In this document: one piece after another, positions 30,518 to 41,846 of the stretch | Position numbering within the stretch: position 1 is the first letter of the stretch | Layout of the letters: the number at the start of each line of letters is the position of its first letter | Source: Steinernema hermaphroditum | Lineage: Eukaryota; Nematoda; Chromadorea; Rhabditida; Steinernematidae | Direction: 5' to 3' | DNA length: 64,000 bases | Assembly: GCA_030435675.1 (NCBI GenBank) | Contig: CM059621.1 | Location: 6,820,001-6,884,000, forward strand | Made by a program: the position numbers and the translations under genes | Notes under the pieces: generated by a model | Database searches by the model: none | Told to the model about the DNA's origin: nothing | The model's input: only the letters and a program-made list of their open reading frames with translations

Positions 30518-31491
30518 TCAAGCGGTGGCCGATGACAGAAGATACGATTTGTTCACGGTGGACACGATAACTTGGCTTTTCTTGATTATCGGCGATAGAT
30601 GCCAAAAAAGAACTGAAGATATGGCTGTATAGGCAACATAGAGGGCTTGAGTATACGGTCCAAATCGGTCTGGAAGGCTGACCTTGAACACGATTAAGCT
30701 GGTCGATGTAATGACGGTGGGGATAACGAGCACAAGCAGTTCAGCAACCAAGTCATAGATGACTATTTTGTTGGCCTAAACGTCACTTATATAAATGACC
30801 TAGTGGTTTACAGGCTTACTGTATTTAAATTTCTGTTTTGTCCATTTTCCGATGAGCTTTTCTTCAAAAACCGACAAAAGCTAACCAAAAACATGATCGT
30901 GATGACGATACTGGTCAGGAATATGACGCAGATTATGCAGTAGATATCGTATGCGACGTAGGTGTTGGCGAACTGGGAGAACATGTGGGGAAATCTACCA
31001 TGTGGATATTTAGTCACGGCATAGAGCGCAAAAGCTGCCAAGTAAAGAACGATCATCGTGAAAATGGACGTCTTTTGTATTCTGGATCCATAGGTTGTGA
31101 CATATTTCAGTGGCTCGTTCATGGCGAGATATCGATCCAGACCGATAAAGAAGTTCAAGATGGCCATGCAGATCTCCAAAGAGTGGAAGACGTTCCCGGT
31201 CCAGAAGATGGTCTCGTAAACTTCTTCATGGGAACCTGAAGTACTTCTTCGTGTTGAGGGAGTGGTTAGAACGCTACCGTAGAGAGCCCTCAGAATAGCG
31301 CCGCAGTAACCTAGGGCGGTCAAGGCGAAGAGCACGTCGAAGGCTACCTTCAGCATCAACATCGTCATATGGCGGCCGCCGAGGTTTCGTCGTTTGGCGA
31401 AAGACACGAAGGAGAGGGCGTTGAAGAAGATGGTCACCAGGCACAGTCCGACCTCGGTGTAGATGATGTATAGGGTGGCCGCTTCACTCAT
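30518..31491 (-). CDS. Rhodopsin-like serpentine (7TM) receptor
   Basis: Two exons, 31491-30820 and 30775-30518, with a 44-bp intron (GTAAGC donor, TTTAG acceptor), give 309 residues. Seven hydrophobic segments can be drawn. The cytoplasmic end of helix 3 has LDRYLAMNEPLKY, the DRY-type motif of rhodopsin-like receptors, and helix 7 contains LSPII. Length and layout fit nematode chemoreceptor families, perhaps near srsx, but I cannot place it in one. The first methionine after a CTTCAG acceptor (8 nt before the ATG) is taken as the start. It is a cell-surface receptor of unknown ligand, likely sensory or neuronal. Confidence 0.78.
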
Positions 31492-32677
31492 GATCGGATC
31501 TGAAGATTGCAATGAAGTGGCATAGCAAGAAACATCAAAATCATAATGATCTGAGGAACGAACACTTAAGCATCCCCTCCGAATGCCCATTACTGCGATA
31601 CATATGTTCCCCTACAGCACACAAACTACATCTACTTAATTTTGTAAGGTAAGAGCTTTGTAGGTGCGACGGACAGATTGATAATGCTACACGGTACATA
31701 AAACTTTTCCGTCTTTCCTTTGTCCGTCTGCCATATTTTGGTGGCGCAGGTGTTGGAGGTGGGGAGAAAAACGAAAATGCACGCAGGTGTACCGATGATC
31801 CTATGCACGTGATTCATTTGAGGTTAAAAACCGATCAAAAATGTTGGGTCCTGCCGCGATTGCCCTGGTGCGCCAATGTCAAGATACGAACGTCGTCTCA
31901 CGGAGGGTGCTGTCGTTTTTTTCAGTGTAGCCGCTGCTGGCCAGAAATTATGGGCAGTTCAATGGAAAAGCAGATATTGTACTTAATTTTTGAAAAGTTT
32001 CACGCAAGAACGCGCAGTAAATAAAGAGGTCATTACAAAAATAACAAGGAACGTAGTACATATAAGTCGCACCATAACGAAAACAGACATCGAGGGGGAA
32101 AATTGAATAGAACGGTAGCGCTTTTTTTTTGGAAAAAGTCACTTTTTAGCTCGTAAAGACAGCGCGGTTCGCTCCGAAAATTACCAAGAGTGCCGCGCTG
32201 GACACTAGCGAACGATTCGCATTTGATAGATTTCGACGAAACGCCACAGGCGCGGAGAAATCGAGCTTCAGTGGTGCTCAAGTTAGGTTTTCCATTGTAA
32301 ATCGGGGTGACCACACGCCACGTTGACCGAACGTATGAACTTTGTTTCTTTTGACGACGAGTATGGAACGGTAACCTCTATTTCACAATGAAGGTGGCCA
32401 CTTGTGAGTGAGTAGATGATGTACTATTATAGAATTGACCACTTATATATGGGTGGAAAGTCCTAAAGGACGGTTGTCCGAATGTGCGTGAAAACATGTA
32501 ATTTATTAATTTAAAGCGCAACAACATTCATCGTGCAATCTGCTTACCCGTATAGTTTAGAGGGAACGGCGAGAAGATCACCTAAGCAGATCCTGAAGAT
32601 TTCATGGATGGCTGAGCTAATGGATCGATGTCATGGAAACGAAAACAGAAGGACCACACATATAGAAGTTATGTCTA
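31492..32677. other. Gap upstream of the receptor
   Basis: Only short frames with no family resemblance on either strand. It presumably holds the receptor promoter. No repeat or RNA gene is recognised. Confidence 0.4.
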
Positions 32678-32767
32678 GTCTACTTTTGCAGCGTTTTGTC
32701 TACTGCGTTCCTACTCCCACAGCGATTTGTCTACTTTTGCAGCGTTTTGTCTACTTTTGCAGCGTTC
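32678..32767. repeat. Short 20-bp tandem repeat
   Basis: The unit GTCTACTTTTGCAGCGTTTT occurs at 32678-32697, 32729-32748 and 32749-32767 (last copy slightly changed), with a degenerate 31-bp unit between. It lies just before a candidate first exon. Confidence 0.8.
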
Positions 32768-32785
32768 CCACTCCAGGCAAAGAAG

Positions 32786-33485
32786 ATGGCTGCAGCGGTG
32801 AAGGGCTCCATTCTGTTCGAATTTATCTCTGGAGAACGGGCAGGCATTCGTCGTGCTCTGCTCCTCACGGATTTAACGTGAATCCTTATTTCGCTTTTTC
32901 GTGACATTGACGGAACGGATTTTGTTCCTTGTTGTCTTCGTGTTGTACAAAATTCGACGATCTTTTTTAAAAATTTCGAGCTCTGTTAGTAACTAGCAAC
33001 TTCGCTTTCTTTTCTCAACAATTTTCTGGAACTTGTTCTGTTTGTATGATGTTATCAACTGAACCGAAAGTCCGCATTTTTTGAAGTCGGATCGAGAAAC
33101 TTTATCAAACGGTGCTCACGAGAACCTAGATTTTTCTGAAGCCTACTTTTCGTCTTTGTACGCTTTTATATCTGTGTGCTCATTCGTGCTAATTTCAGAG
33201 AGAAGAAAATTTTCAATGAATCCTTTTGGCCTTGTGGATAGCAAGTCTATTGTGAACCCACTGGAGGTCGTTCGTGGAGGAGGACGTAGTCGTTCAAGTA
33301 AGTCACTCGCCATCTGTGAATGGCGCTCTATGCTCTCTATTTAGTGGGTGCTACTTCGCCTATGGAACAGACGTTATGTTCTTCGACGTGCAGTTGGTCC
33401 CTCGTAAAAACTTGACGTAAGTTACGTGCAATGAAAGCCGATGAAAACGATTATTTTCAGAACATCCGATTACCACTACGCCTAA
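32786..33485 (+). CDS. Candidate three-exon small protein
   Basis: Exons 32786-32877, 33345-33416 and 33461-33485 join in phase to 62 residues that begin MAAAVKGSILFEF and end DYHYA. Exons 2 and 3 have clean GTAAGT/TTTTCAG-type boundaries; the exon 1 donor GTGAAT is weak. The middle is moderately hydrophobic. I do not recognise the product. Exon 3 uses the same acceptor as the model at 33216-33801 but in another frame, so at least one of the two is probably wrong. Confidence 0.25.
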
Positions 33486-33801
33486 GATTACCACCACCAC
33501 GAGCACCAGTACCAGAACTACGACTGTCGAATTGAACACCACAGATTCGAGCGATAGTTCGGGAGGTTGGGGTTTTGATTTTCCGAGTATATCCAAGCCG
33601 GATGCCGATGTGGCAAGCGCAGCCAGGGCGGTTGCTGACGGAGCCGGGTCGGTCCTGATAGAGAGGTACATCATTGTCAAGTATGTCGTAAATTCGGTTG
33701 ATGTTAATAAATCGAGTTCTAGCAGTTACCCGTTTAGCTCAATATTAACCTTCATCGTAGGACACGTTGTCGATTCGTTGGAAATGCTTACCGCAGTTTA
33801 A
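33216..33801 (+). CDS. Candidate Thr-rich hypothetical protein
   Basis: Exons 33216-33297 and 33461-33801 join in phase to 140 residues. A TTTCAG acceptor (ending 33198) stands 17 nt before the ATG, as for a trans-spliced first exon. The second exon begins with a Thr-rich run, then an acidic and Gly-rich stretch and a hydrophobic end. A further in-frame 42-bp intron may lie inside exon 2. The small exon at 33345-33416 would shift the frame if included. No family recognised. Confidence 0.33.
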
Positions 33802-34241
33802 TGCAATCGCTAATCACATGACCAGCATTCCCTGAATGGCTTTGAAGCCTGGTCAACTTGATTTCTGAAAATACGACCAAGAACATATTGTATTTGTCAA
33901 AAATCTCTCGTAAACAAGAAGAGGGCTCGCGCCACGAACATTTGGCGCTCGCATTTGACGCGCCAATCAGTTTACAACGGGATATGCTCAAAATCGATCT
34001 TTTCTCGTTTCTGGTGCGATTTCGCCAAATTTCATGGGCTGACGGTTGTTCAGCAGATACTGCCGCGTCTATATCTTGCTCTTTCCCGATCCATGCCTGA
34101 TCCTATGCATCGTTCATTCTCATGTTCTTTACCGTTCATGCCCCTATCCCTTCCCGACGTTATCCTATGCCGATGAATTCCTGTCCCGGACCCATGCCTA
34201 AGCTTAGATGCTTACTCAGATCCCCAGACGCTCAGATGCTC
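33802..34241. other. Non-coding gap
   Basis: No gene is recognised; short frames only. Confidence 0.4.
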
Positions 34242-34271
34242 CGACGCAGGTTGGATTTCTGCCTTGGGCAG
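34242..34271 (+). pseudogene. 3'-half relic of tRNA-His
   Basis: CGACGCAGGTTGGATTTCTG followed by CCTTGGGCA matches the T-arm and 3' acceptor strand of the tRNA-His genes in this window with two substitutions, and is followed by a T-run. The 5' half with the anticodon arm is absent upstream, so it is a truncated remnant. Confidence 0.75.
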
Positions 34272-34927
34272 TTCTTTTTGTACTTTTCCTTCTTCTTTTT
34301 TTTCTGCATAGTCATATATTTTTATTTTCATTTTTCACCCCAGAAATCCCTTGTAGCAACCATCGAAAGACTTGCTTCTTCTCCTTCCTCCTCTTCAGTC
34401 CACTTCCTGTGCCGACCCCCTGATTGTCATCGCCATGTCCGCTCACGCTGTCCCCAAAGGCGCCACTCCACTTGATGAGTCAATTTCGCCTTAATTGCTC
34501 GGCCGAATGACGTCGTGATCATCTCTACTTCCGTAATTTTTAATCGTGCATTGGTGCGCGAAGCCAAGAAATCGAATATTCCAATTGCGTCGATGGAATC
34601 CGACGAGATTTCATTCTGAAAATCCCCTCTCTGCAAAAAGCGCCGTTCTTCGAGTGGGCCTACGCCTAGGCGTTACTCGACTAATGAAATCGGATATGTG
34701 GCGCCCCGAGGCGTTAGCCTAGGAATTCTGCGCGGAAGGAACGGAAGTGGATTCATTAAGAACGACGAGAGAGACCGGGGAGCGCCAAAAAAGCGAACGA
34801 AAGGGGTTGTTTGCCGAAAGTGGACAGAGATCAGATAGATTCCATGGGAATTGGGGGAGGAAGAAGATGAGGGGAAGGAGAAAAGGATAGAAGACGACAC
34901 TAAAAACGAATCACAAAGGAAAATGCA
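34272..34927. other. Non-coding gap
   Basis: No gene recognised. A T-rich stretch at about 34270-34340 follows the tRNA relic; the remainder carries only short frames. Confidence 0.4.
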
Positions 34928-34933
34928 TTTATT

Positions 34934-35104
34934 TTACAGGTATTGATCCGAAACTTGCAAAGAAGCCGCCACTCCCTTCAGGGCATACTCTTGATCATGC
35001 GCTACTCCAGTCCAGTCCAGGACCAGCCCTTCACTTGTATTCGAGGGCGACATGAGGATAAAACTGAGCATAAACTGAGCGTATGAGTTGAACCCTACAA
35101 AGGT
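34934..35104 (-). CDS. Orphan terminal exon of an unknown gene
   Basis: Behind a GTAG acceptor, an open frame of about 56 residues runs to a TAA, with AATAAA immediately after it (34928-34933 on the minus strand). Residues look protein-like (for example SFILMSPSNTSEGLVLDWTG and DQEYALKGVAASLQ). No matching upstream exon was found before the tRNA-His at 35423. It may be the last exon of a gene with distant exons, or a stranded fragment. Confidence 0.35.
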   Translation of the reverse strand, partial: TFVGFNSYAQFMLSFILMSPSNTSEGLVLDWTGVAHDQEYALKGVAASLQVSDQYL

Positions 35105-35422
35105 GATCAGTTGATTAGCGATGGAAACGCGAAATTTGTCATAGAAATTGAAATTGAGATTGGATATTTGAAGATAACAACCATTCTTAGAATTCTCGAA
35201 ATTACTGCTCTTTAAACAATGACTATTATCTTGACTCCGCGAATATGCGTGCCGTAACTAACCAAAGCTCAGAGTACGTTTCTAAGAAGCCCGACATCAT
35301 CTAAACAATATTTCCCAATTTGAAACTACATTTAATGAGCCATCAGTGAATCTCAAAGCAAATGGAATCAGTCGGTCGAAAGCTCCCTGAAGAACAACTT
35401 AGCTCACTCAAAGAAAAAGGAA
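35105..35422. other. Non-coding gap
   Basis: AT-rich with no supportable gene; no exon preceding the orphan exon is visible here. Confidence 0.4.
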
Positions 35423-35494
35423 TGCCCAAGGCAGGAATCGAACCTGCGTCGCCACGGCCACAACGTGGAATACTAACCACTATACTACTTGGGC
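35423..35494 (-). tRNA. tRNA-His (anticodon GTG)
   Basis: As at 29091-29162, with one base change just outside the anticodon stem. All stems still pair. Third His/Ser cassette. Confidence 0.96.
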
Positions 35495-35598
35495 CGATAG
35501 CTGAGGCGTCAGAATCGTCCTAAGACACGAAATTCGACGGCGTTTTTTGGGCCGTGAAGGTCAGTATCACCACAGCGGTCACGATAACAAAGAATCGT

Positions 35599-35680
35599 GA
35601 TCAGGTGGCCGAGTGGTTAAGGCGATGGACTGCTAATCCATTGGGGTTTCCCCGCGTGAGTTCGAATCTCATCCTGATCG
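35599..35680 (+). tRNA. tRNA-Ser (anticodon GCT)
   Basis: 82 nt, matching the tRNA-Ser genes at 29267 and 29930. It is divergent from the tRNA-His at 35423-35494 across a conserved spacer of about 104 bp. A TTTTT run follows. Confidence 0.97.
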
Positions 35681-38600
35681 AAATGTTTTTGCTCTCTTTT
35701 CTCCGCCAAATCACTCTCCCACTCAACTTAAAACTTACTCATTCACAAAATCTGTTTGTTTACTTCTCCATCTGCATGCTAAATGTTAAATCGATAACGT
35801 CTGGCGGTGAAGTGTTGCGTCACAGTGAATTCTTTGGCGCTTTTGAAAGCAGGGACTCACTTATGCTAGGAGTAAATGGCCCTGAGTTGTTTGTTTTGCA
35901 TTTAAAACAATCACGGTGACGTACATTGTGGCATAGTGCTGCGAAACGAAAAATAAATAATTGCAGCTTTAGGCGGTATACTCTATAGATCTCAGATCTC
36001 AGAAGATCTGATTTGATTTGATTTGTTAAACAATATCTTATGTTTACACATAGTTGCATAGGTATGAACCTTCTTTGAAGGCGACCATCAGTATTCCAAA
36101 AAAAAATAACACAATCAATTTCCGATCTACCGTAAGACTAGGATAGCAATCCTAGCTAAGGTGAAAACAAAGCCCAAAGCACTACCCCATATCTGCATTG
36201 AAGTCTTAGAGGTTTGGTTTCGAACTCAAGCCATAGAAATGTGGAAGAGAGAGCGCCAATCTGATGACCTTTTGGATGACTCATTGCATGTTTTTCCACT
36301 TGGAAGTGTTATGTTTCTCCCTAATTATGTGAAACTTTTCAGCTGGACGACGACGTAGCGTTGACGTAAGGAGGCGAATATGAGAACTTGGGTTCAGTGA
36401 CAAAACAAAAACATTGATGAGACTGAATAAATGAATGTTTCTATGCTCACTACGCTTCTGTGACGCAGGAGACATGCTCGGCTTGAGTACAAGCACTCTC
36501 TACAGACCGTCCTAGGATTAATAGAGCTTCTTGTTACTGCCTTTTTCGATACATACGATGTTTGACATCATCTTTAGGTATAATTTTACCACAAACAATC
36601 CACCGAAATCTCAAAGAGAGTACTCCTTCAAACCGACCAGTGACCAAATGGCCTCGTTAAGGGTGTTGTCTGTTGAAACATCGCTTCTCTCCCCAAAAGG
36701 GAGCACAGAAACTCCATTAATTCCTTTCGATTCCTGGGTCTCGTGACGCAAACGGAGCAGCTGTGGGACTTGTTTGGGTCGAGTGTGAAACACAAAGGAC
36801 ATCGTAGTGAATCCCTAAAGTGATTATGGCTTCTATGTTGCAGTGTAAATAGCCATAGAAACGGGCAGATTGCGATTGAACGTCAAAATACAGAAGAGAT
36901 ATTCGACGGTCCGGTGTCTGACTCAACACAACTGGTTGTTCTCTTGAACATAGGCCATGATGGTGATGTCAAGCCGGATGGTGGTGAAGAGCTTCTTGAG
37001 TAGACGGATAACTGTTTGAAAGGATTTCGATGTTTGGTCTCTATAAGAACTACATCTTGAGGCCTTCCCGGACAACTATCTAAAAAAGCGTCGCTCTCAT
37101 AGCCATACATACGTGGATTTCCACCACCTCCCCAATACATACATAAGGCATTAATTGATTTCGGAGGCGCCGAAAAAGCGCCATAAATGGATCGACCGAT
37201 GGGGCGATAAAATATTTAAGCGACGAAATGAATAAAATATTTCTCGAGGAGACGAGAAACAAAATCCAAATTGCTTCTTGGAACGGAAGGAGAGGTCCTT
37301 TGCGGGATGGGTACGTCTTGAAGCGACCGATTGGGTATACAGTGCACGATTCTGAGGATAAAGTAATGTTCTTGAGGGATCTTGAACTTTTAACTCAATC
37401 GGTTCGCCACAGTCGGGAGCGTCCGTCTCTAAAGATGGACACTGCTTAATCACTGTTTATGACCCCACAAGAAAAAGTTTTGCTTCAAACCCAATATAAC
37501 CCGAGTTGAAATCTCACTTACTTACTTACTTCCTTTTCCTATTTGTTCGTTGGACAATAATGAGCAATTGTTTTTGTTTTTATGCCTTTAACAAGCAATT
37601 AAGTTAATCCTCATCGAATTGGAGCCTCGTGTTTGTGCACAAAAAGAAGGGATCAGAGTCCGACTCTCGCAAATCCGAGATGCTCTCTGGTTCTCTGGCA
37701 CCGCCGCTCCCCCCACTTCTCAATTTAAGCAGTTTAGATCGTAAACCCAGCCGTGGTTCAGTCCTTTCTAGCGCTATGACAGGTTTGAGGTTCTCGACTC
37801 CATCTGAACCTTTAGAGGCTGTAGAAGGTCAATGATGAGATGGTTAGGCTCTAATTTGAGCACGGAAGGAACGAATCGGAAGTTACTAAGTATGTAGTGT
37901 GTGCAAAATATGATCCAAAGGCCCACCTACAAGCCAGTCTGGCCAAGTTCACTTCGCAGATTGCCCCGAAAATCACTTTTTTTGGTACACTTTCTCTGTC
38001 CACACTTTAAGTCCGTCCTGCTCCATCCATGTTTTTGCTCAAAATTCTGCCTAGAATATTTATGTTCCCCACCCCCGAACGCGACTACCGTAATCTCCCG
38101 CCGGTCCACAAGAAACAGATTTAAGGACACTAATTAGCGCCCGCCAAAACACTCACGTCGACAAAAACACAACGTTACGTCGTTTGTTTTTAGGTCGCCG
38201 CGAGGAATTATGCATTTTGCGGAAGGCGTCAGTTCCGGCACAAATCTGTTTGTTGCTTAGGGACGTTGTTTTCGATAAGAGAGCGAATAACAAGTGTCGG
38301 GTGCATACATAAACACTAGATGTGCGTGGTCGATGAGTTGGGGTATACGGTAGGTATGATCTGTGGTGTTGAACAGTATCTGAAAACCTTTGAGTTTTTT
38401 GTACAAAAGGCATCAGTACCAGGATGCCTTTTTAAATCAATTCCCCATTTCCTGCATTGATAGAAACATCCCTCCCCCTGTTGTGCGTCCCGCAACGAAG
38501 AGCTTTGATCTCCTTCAACGAATTGCCTTTCATTAACATTGACATGACGGAGGATTCTCTCTCTCTCTCTCTCGGACAAGGGAATTCTCGTGGTGGCTCT

Positions 38601-38851
38601 GGATGATGACGGTTGAAGGAGCGTTAATCTCACTCGGGATCGGAATGTCAGTGGGGGAGGATACGGTAGAAGTGTTACGGTATATGGAGGATATAGAAAT
38701 GTTCGGAATGCTCTCTACGGGGATGTTGGTGACCGGTATTCGACTCGAAACGCGCAGTTAGATCTTGGGAACGAGGGGTAAAGCTGATCGATGGGCTAGG
38801 GTGACAGGGGGGACAAATTACGGTATCGGGGATTACGGTATTTACAGTCAA
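35681..38851. other. Gene-poor interval
   Basis: No gene is recognised over about 3.2 kb. A minus-strand stretch near 36925-37045 has an open frame behind an acceptor-like TATAG but no supporting exon. A (CT)9 run lies at 38556-38573. Five TACGGTA heptamers cluster between 38346 and 38840, next to the cab-1 stop codon. Confidence 0.45.
38556..38573. repeat. CT dinucleotide microsatellite
   Basis: Nine uninterrupted TC/CT units. Confidence 0.9.
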
Positions 38852-40632
38852 TTAGGGGCGGAAGGAGTTGTTGGGCTCGAAGTTCGGGTTCTGGACCTCG
38901 ATGTCGCCGGTGGGGGCGAGGCCGGGGCACTCGTAGACGCTGAAGTTGTTCTCTTCTTCCTCCTCGGAGACGGCACCGTCGTCGTAGGCGCCCTCGAGTC
39001 CGGCCTGCGGAAGGGCGCCCTCGTCGCCGGAGATGATCTTCTGCTTTGTCTGCTGGTAGTGGTGCAGTTGAGCCTTGTAGGCGAGTGTGTCGTCGCCGGT
39101 GCGTTTGGCGCCGCGTTTGTCCTTTCCTGGGCCGGCGGGGGCGTAGTGCGAGAAGTCGGACGAGGGTTGTTGGCGATTCTGGTGCACTCTGAAAGCGGAC
39201 GGGTTAGGGGTGGACAGGAACAAAGGCTTGATTCGACACTTTGTGTACGAGAGAGTGCATGAAGATGGACCCTGAAAAATGTATTGAAATCAGTGAGACC
39301 TCGTTCCAACGGACAAACATTCTTACATGAGATTTTCGACTCTTTCTTCCAATCGACCCCTTCTTCTTAGGCTCAAAGGTGACCTTTATGATAGGAGATT
39401 CTTTTATAAATTTAAGAGTTCAAAGTCACTAGTAAACGCTAATAATTTCAGGCGCCTAAAGTGGACTTATTTAGTTAGAGAGCCAGATTTGTTGTTGATA
39501 TCCGTGACTCATAACCAGGTGTTCAAACGGAGGACTCTATGAGGTCACAGCTGTAATTGTTTTTCTAACAACTTGTGTTTATGACATTGTGAAATCGGGT
39601 GAATTACTCACAAATATGTTGTAGCTTAATAGAATTCAATTCTTTCCATTTGTTGTGCAATCACTAATCTTGAAAAGTGCGAGATTACGAGGAACGACTC
39701 AGGTCCCTTAGTAGGCAGTTGACCTATTTTCGAGCGGAATCACATGATTTATGCCTTGGAAAATTAGGGTGTCACCCAGCTGGGCTTGAGTTATGCCTGG
39801 AATTGAGAGCATGTTCGGTCCCACATCGATTTGAGAATTAAGTAGATTCTTCAGGACAAGAAGTCTCTCAGGTTCTTCTTCCGAGTTTAATCACTCACAA
39901 TGTACTTTCAAGCGAGCCATTCGCCACTACCAGCCACTACCAACTTCCGTAGCCTTCCTTTGTCCTCGATGTCCTCCTTTGTTTCACTTTCAACTCACGT
40001 TTGTCCCTTCCGCTGTTCCCAAATAAAATTACTCTCTCTCTCTTCGTGTTCCCATCATGTGTCATCTCTCCCCAAAAACTCACTTATAGAAGATTCCGCC
40101 TCCAGTCACGGTGGCGACGACGAAGACGGTCGCGGCAACTAGAATGAAGGATGCATTTAGGATCTGGGAAATACCGGAGGACCTACCGAGAAACATGACA
40201 TTTCCTGACTGGGAGAATCCGGCGATTCCAACGGGCTCCGCGTTCGAGGAGTCGATGACGCGCCGTTTCTCGACGGTCTCCATCGACTTCGACGACTTCA
40301 TGACGCTCGGCTCCACGAACTCGACGAACTCGTATTGGCCTGAAAAGGGCGATCTTGAGATGGTCCCGCTTAGATCCCTGTCCCTTCGATCCCCAGAGCG
40401 CTTTTCCCCCCTTCGCCGAGTGACTCATCGAATGCACTTTCCAAAATGTCGCCTTAGTGAGATCCCCATTCAAGTCCGAATTCAAATTTAGACAAGAACC
40501 ATCCAAGAAGTGCGGCTTTTAATTAATCCCTTCGCGTGAGAAGTTCGAGGTTCCGGAGAAAACAAGCTGCTTACTCCGGGCGAGGACTACGGTATCGCCG
40601 TTGTTTACGTCTCCAGAGTAATTGGTATTCAT
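38852..40632 (-). CDS. cab-1: CAB-1 / NPDC1-like neuronal membrane protein
   Basis: Exons 40632-40575, 40339-40084 and 39188-38852 join in phase to 216 residues. The second exon probably contains a 48-bp in-frame intron (40186-40139), giving 200 residues with a tighter membrane helix (FLVAATVFVVATVTGGGIFY). The cytoplasmic tail is diagnostic: HHYQQTKQKI, a run of acidic residues, then FSVYECPGLAPTGDIEVQNP, the invariant C-terminus of NPDC1/CAB-1. CAB-1 binds the Rab3 exchange factor AEX-3 in worms and is linked to neuronal secretion. The N-terminus is uncertain: the frame is open upstream to 40971 and no clear signal peptide is visible, so a 5' exon may be missing. The last intron is 895 bp. 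Confidence 0.82.
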
Positions 40633-40971
40633 CGTGCAGTTCGAAGTTAATAAGCAAGTGGAGGCGTTGACTGTGTGGGAGTCGCTGATAATTGAGTGTA
40701 ATGGGAAGGGTCTCACGAGGAACGTGTCTGATCTTCGGTTTCTATGGTGGTAATTGGGGACAGGCGAGAAACATGCCGAAAACAATGAATGAAACGGAAT
40801 GATAAATGGGACCCTGGAGAATAGGAAACGTTTGAGTAAACATCGTCTTAAACCAAAGATCAATCTAGAACTCCTTGTCAAAGGCCTTGCATGAAAAGGT
40901 GGGGAAGTACAACAAGATTTTGGTTCTTTCCTCCACTTCTGGCCATTTCTTCTAAATGACCCCTTTTGCAA

Positions 40972-41672
40972 CGTTTTTCACCCTCCTGTTTACCCTCTAC
41001 CATTATTGCTTTTTCTTTGTAAAACGTTCCCGGCACGGCCACCCTGCGTCACATTCAATTTAGACATCGCGTGTCATCGCCATTCCGATCTGTGCTCCCC
41101 TTGGCTATCCAAACAAGCGCTAGATTTGATTTCTCGTCCCTCGTATGAGTGTCAACGGCAGCGACAGAGCAAAATAGACTCATGGCACGGATGTCGTGAT
41201 TTCCGTCCATTAGGACGTCTAATGACGTTAGGCGCGCGGAGTCACTCCACGCGAGAGGAAATTGGATCAAGCAGGTGAGCGGGAACTGCGTCAGCCACAT
41301 CCGGGTGTCCGGAAACGGCGTTCTGAGCCAGAAATGAAGCTGAGACGGCAATGAACTAGACAGCTAAACTTATAAATAGTGTCGCATATAAATGTATGTA
41401 TAGACAGTGTTCCTCTCTTTACTGGTCTTGTGTAAACCCCTTAGGACTCAAATGTCAAGGCTGTAGACAATCGAGTCCAGACAATGTCTACAGTTGCCTC
41501 CGAGTCTCGCTTCCCTCTCTTTCCTCTGATTTCGAAGCGTATCAGCTCAACAGCACCCTTCTAAGAACTCTTCGGCCATTCTAGCGTCACTCTGCCGCTC
41601 CCTCCATCCGTTCACTGCCTAACCATGTGGCGCCTTGCGTGTGCGAAGGCGTTAGGCCTCACGCCGACCACT
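40972..41672. other. Non-coding gap
   Basis: Short frames only; no gene supported. Confidence 0.4.
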
Positions 41673-41846
41673 TCATTCATAAATTCCGAACACGCTACGC
41701 AGCTGTTTACGCACAGAATCTGTCGAATTACGCGGGCGTCGCTGTTTTCTTCGGAACCTACCGTAGTCGCCCTCGACAAGAGGGACCGCCGAGGTTAAGG
41801 CGATGGAAGCAGCAGTGAAAAGAAGGAGATATCGAAGGGGAGACAT
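41673..41846 (-). CDS. Candidate small secreted peptide precursor
   Basis: A 57-residue frame starts MSPLRYLLLFTAASIALTSA, a good signal peptide, followed by a basic tail containing FRRK, RR and RK sites that could be prohormone cleavage points. A strong donor-like CTACG|GTAGGT lies inside the tail, so the real gene might splice there, but no acceptor is evident. Function unknown; could be a neuropeptide-like or other short secreted peptide, or chance. Confidence 0.33.
   Translation of the reverse strand: MSPLRYLLLFTAASIALTSAVPLVEGDYGRFRRKQRRPRNSTDSVRKQLRSVFGIYE

Noticed and set aside
33345..33416. Exon 33345-33416 as part of the Thr-rich protein
   Set aside because: Including it after the 33216-33297 exon gives a stop within about 20 codons, so it was left out of that model.
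36925..37045. Minus-strand C-terminal exon candidate ending ENNQLC
   Set aside because: Open frame of about 40 codons behind a TATAG, but no partner exon, no poly(A) signal and no family resemblance.
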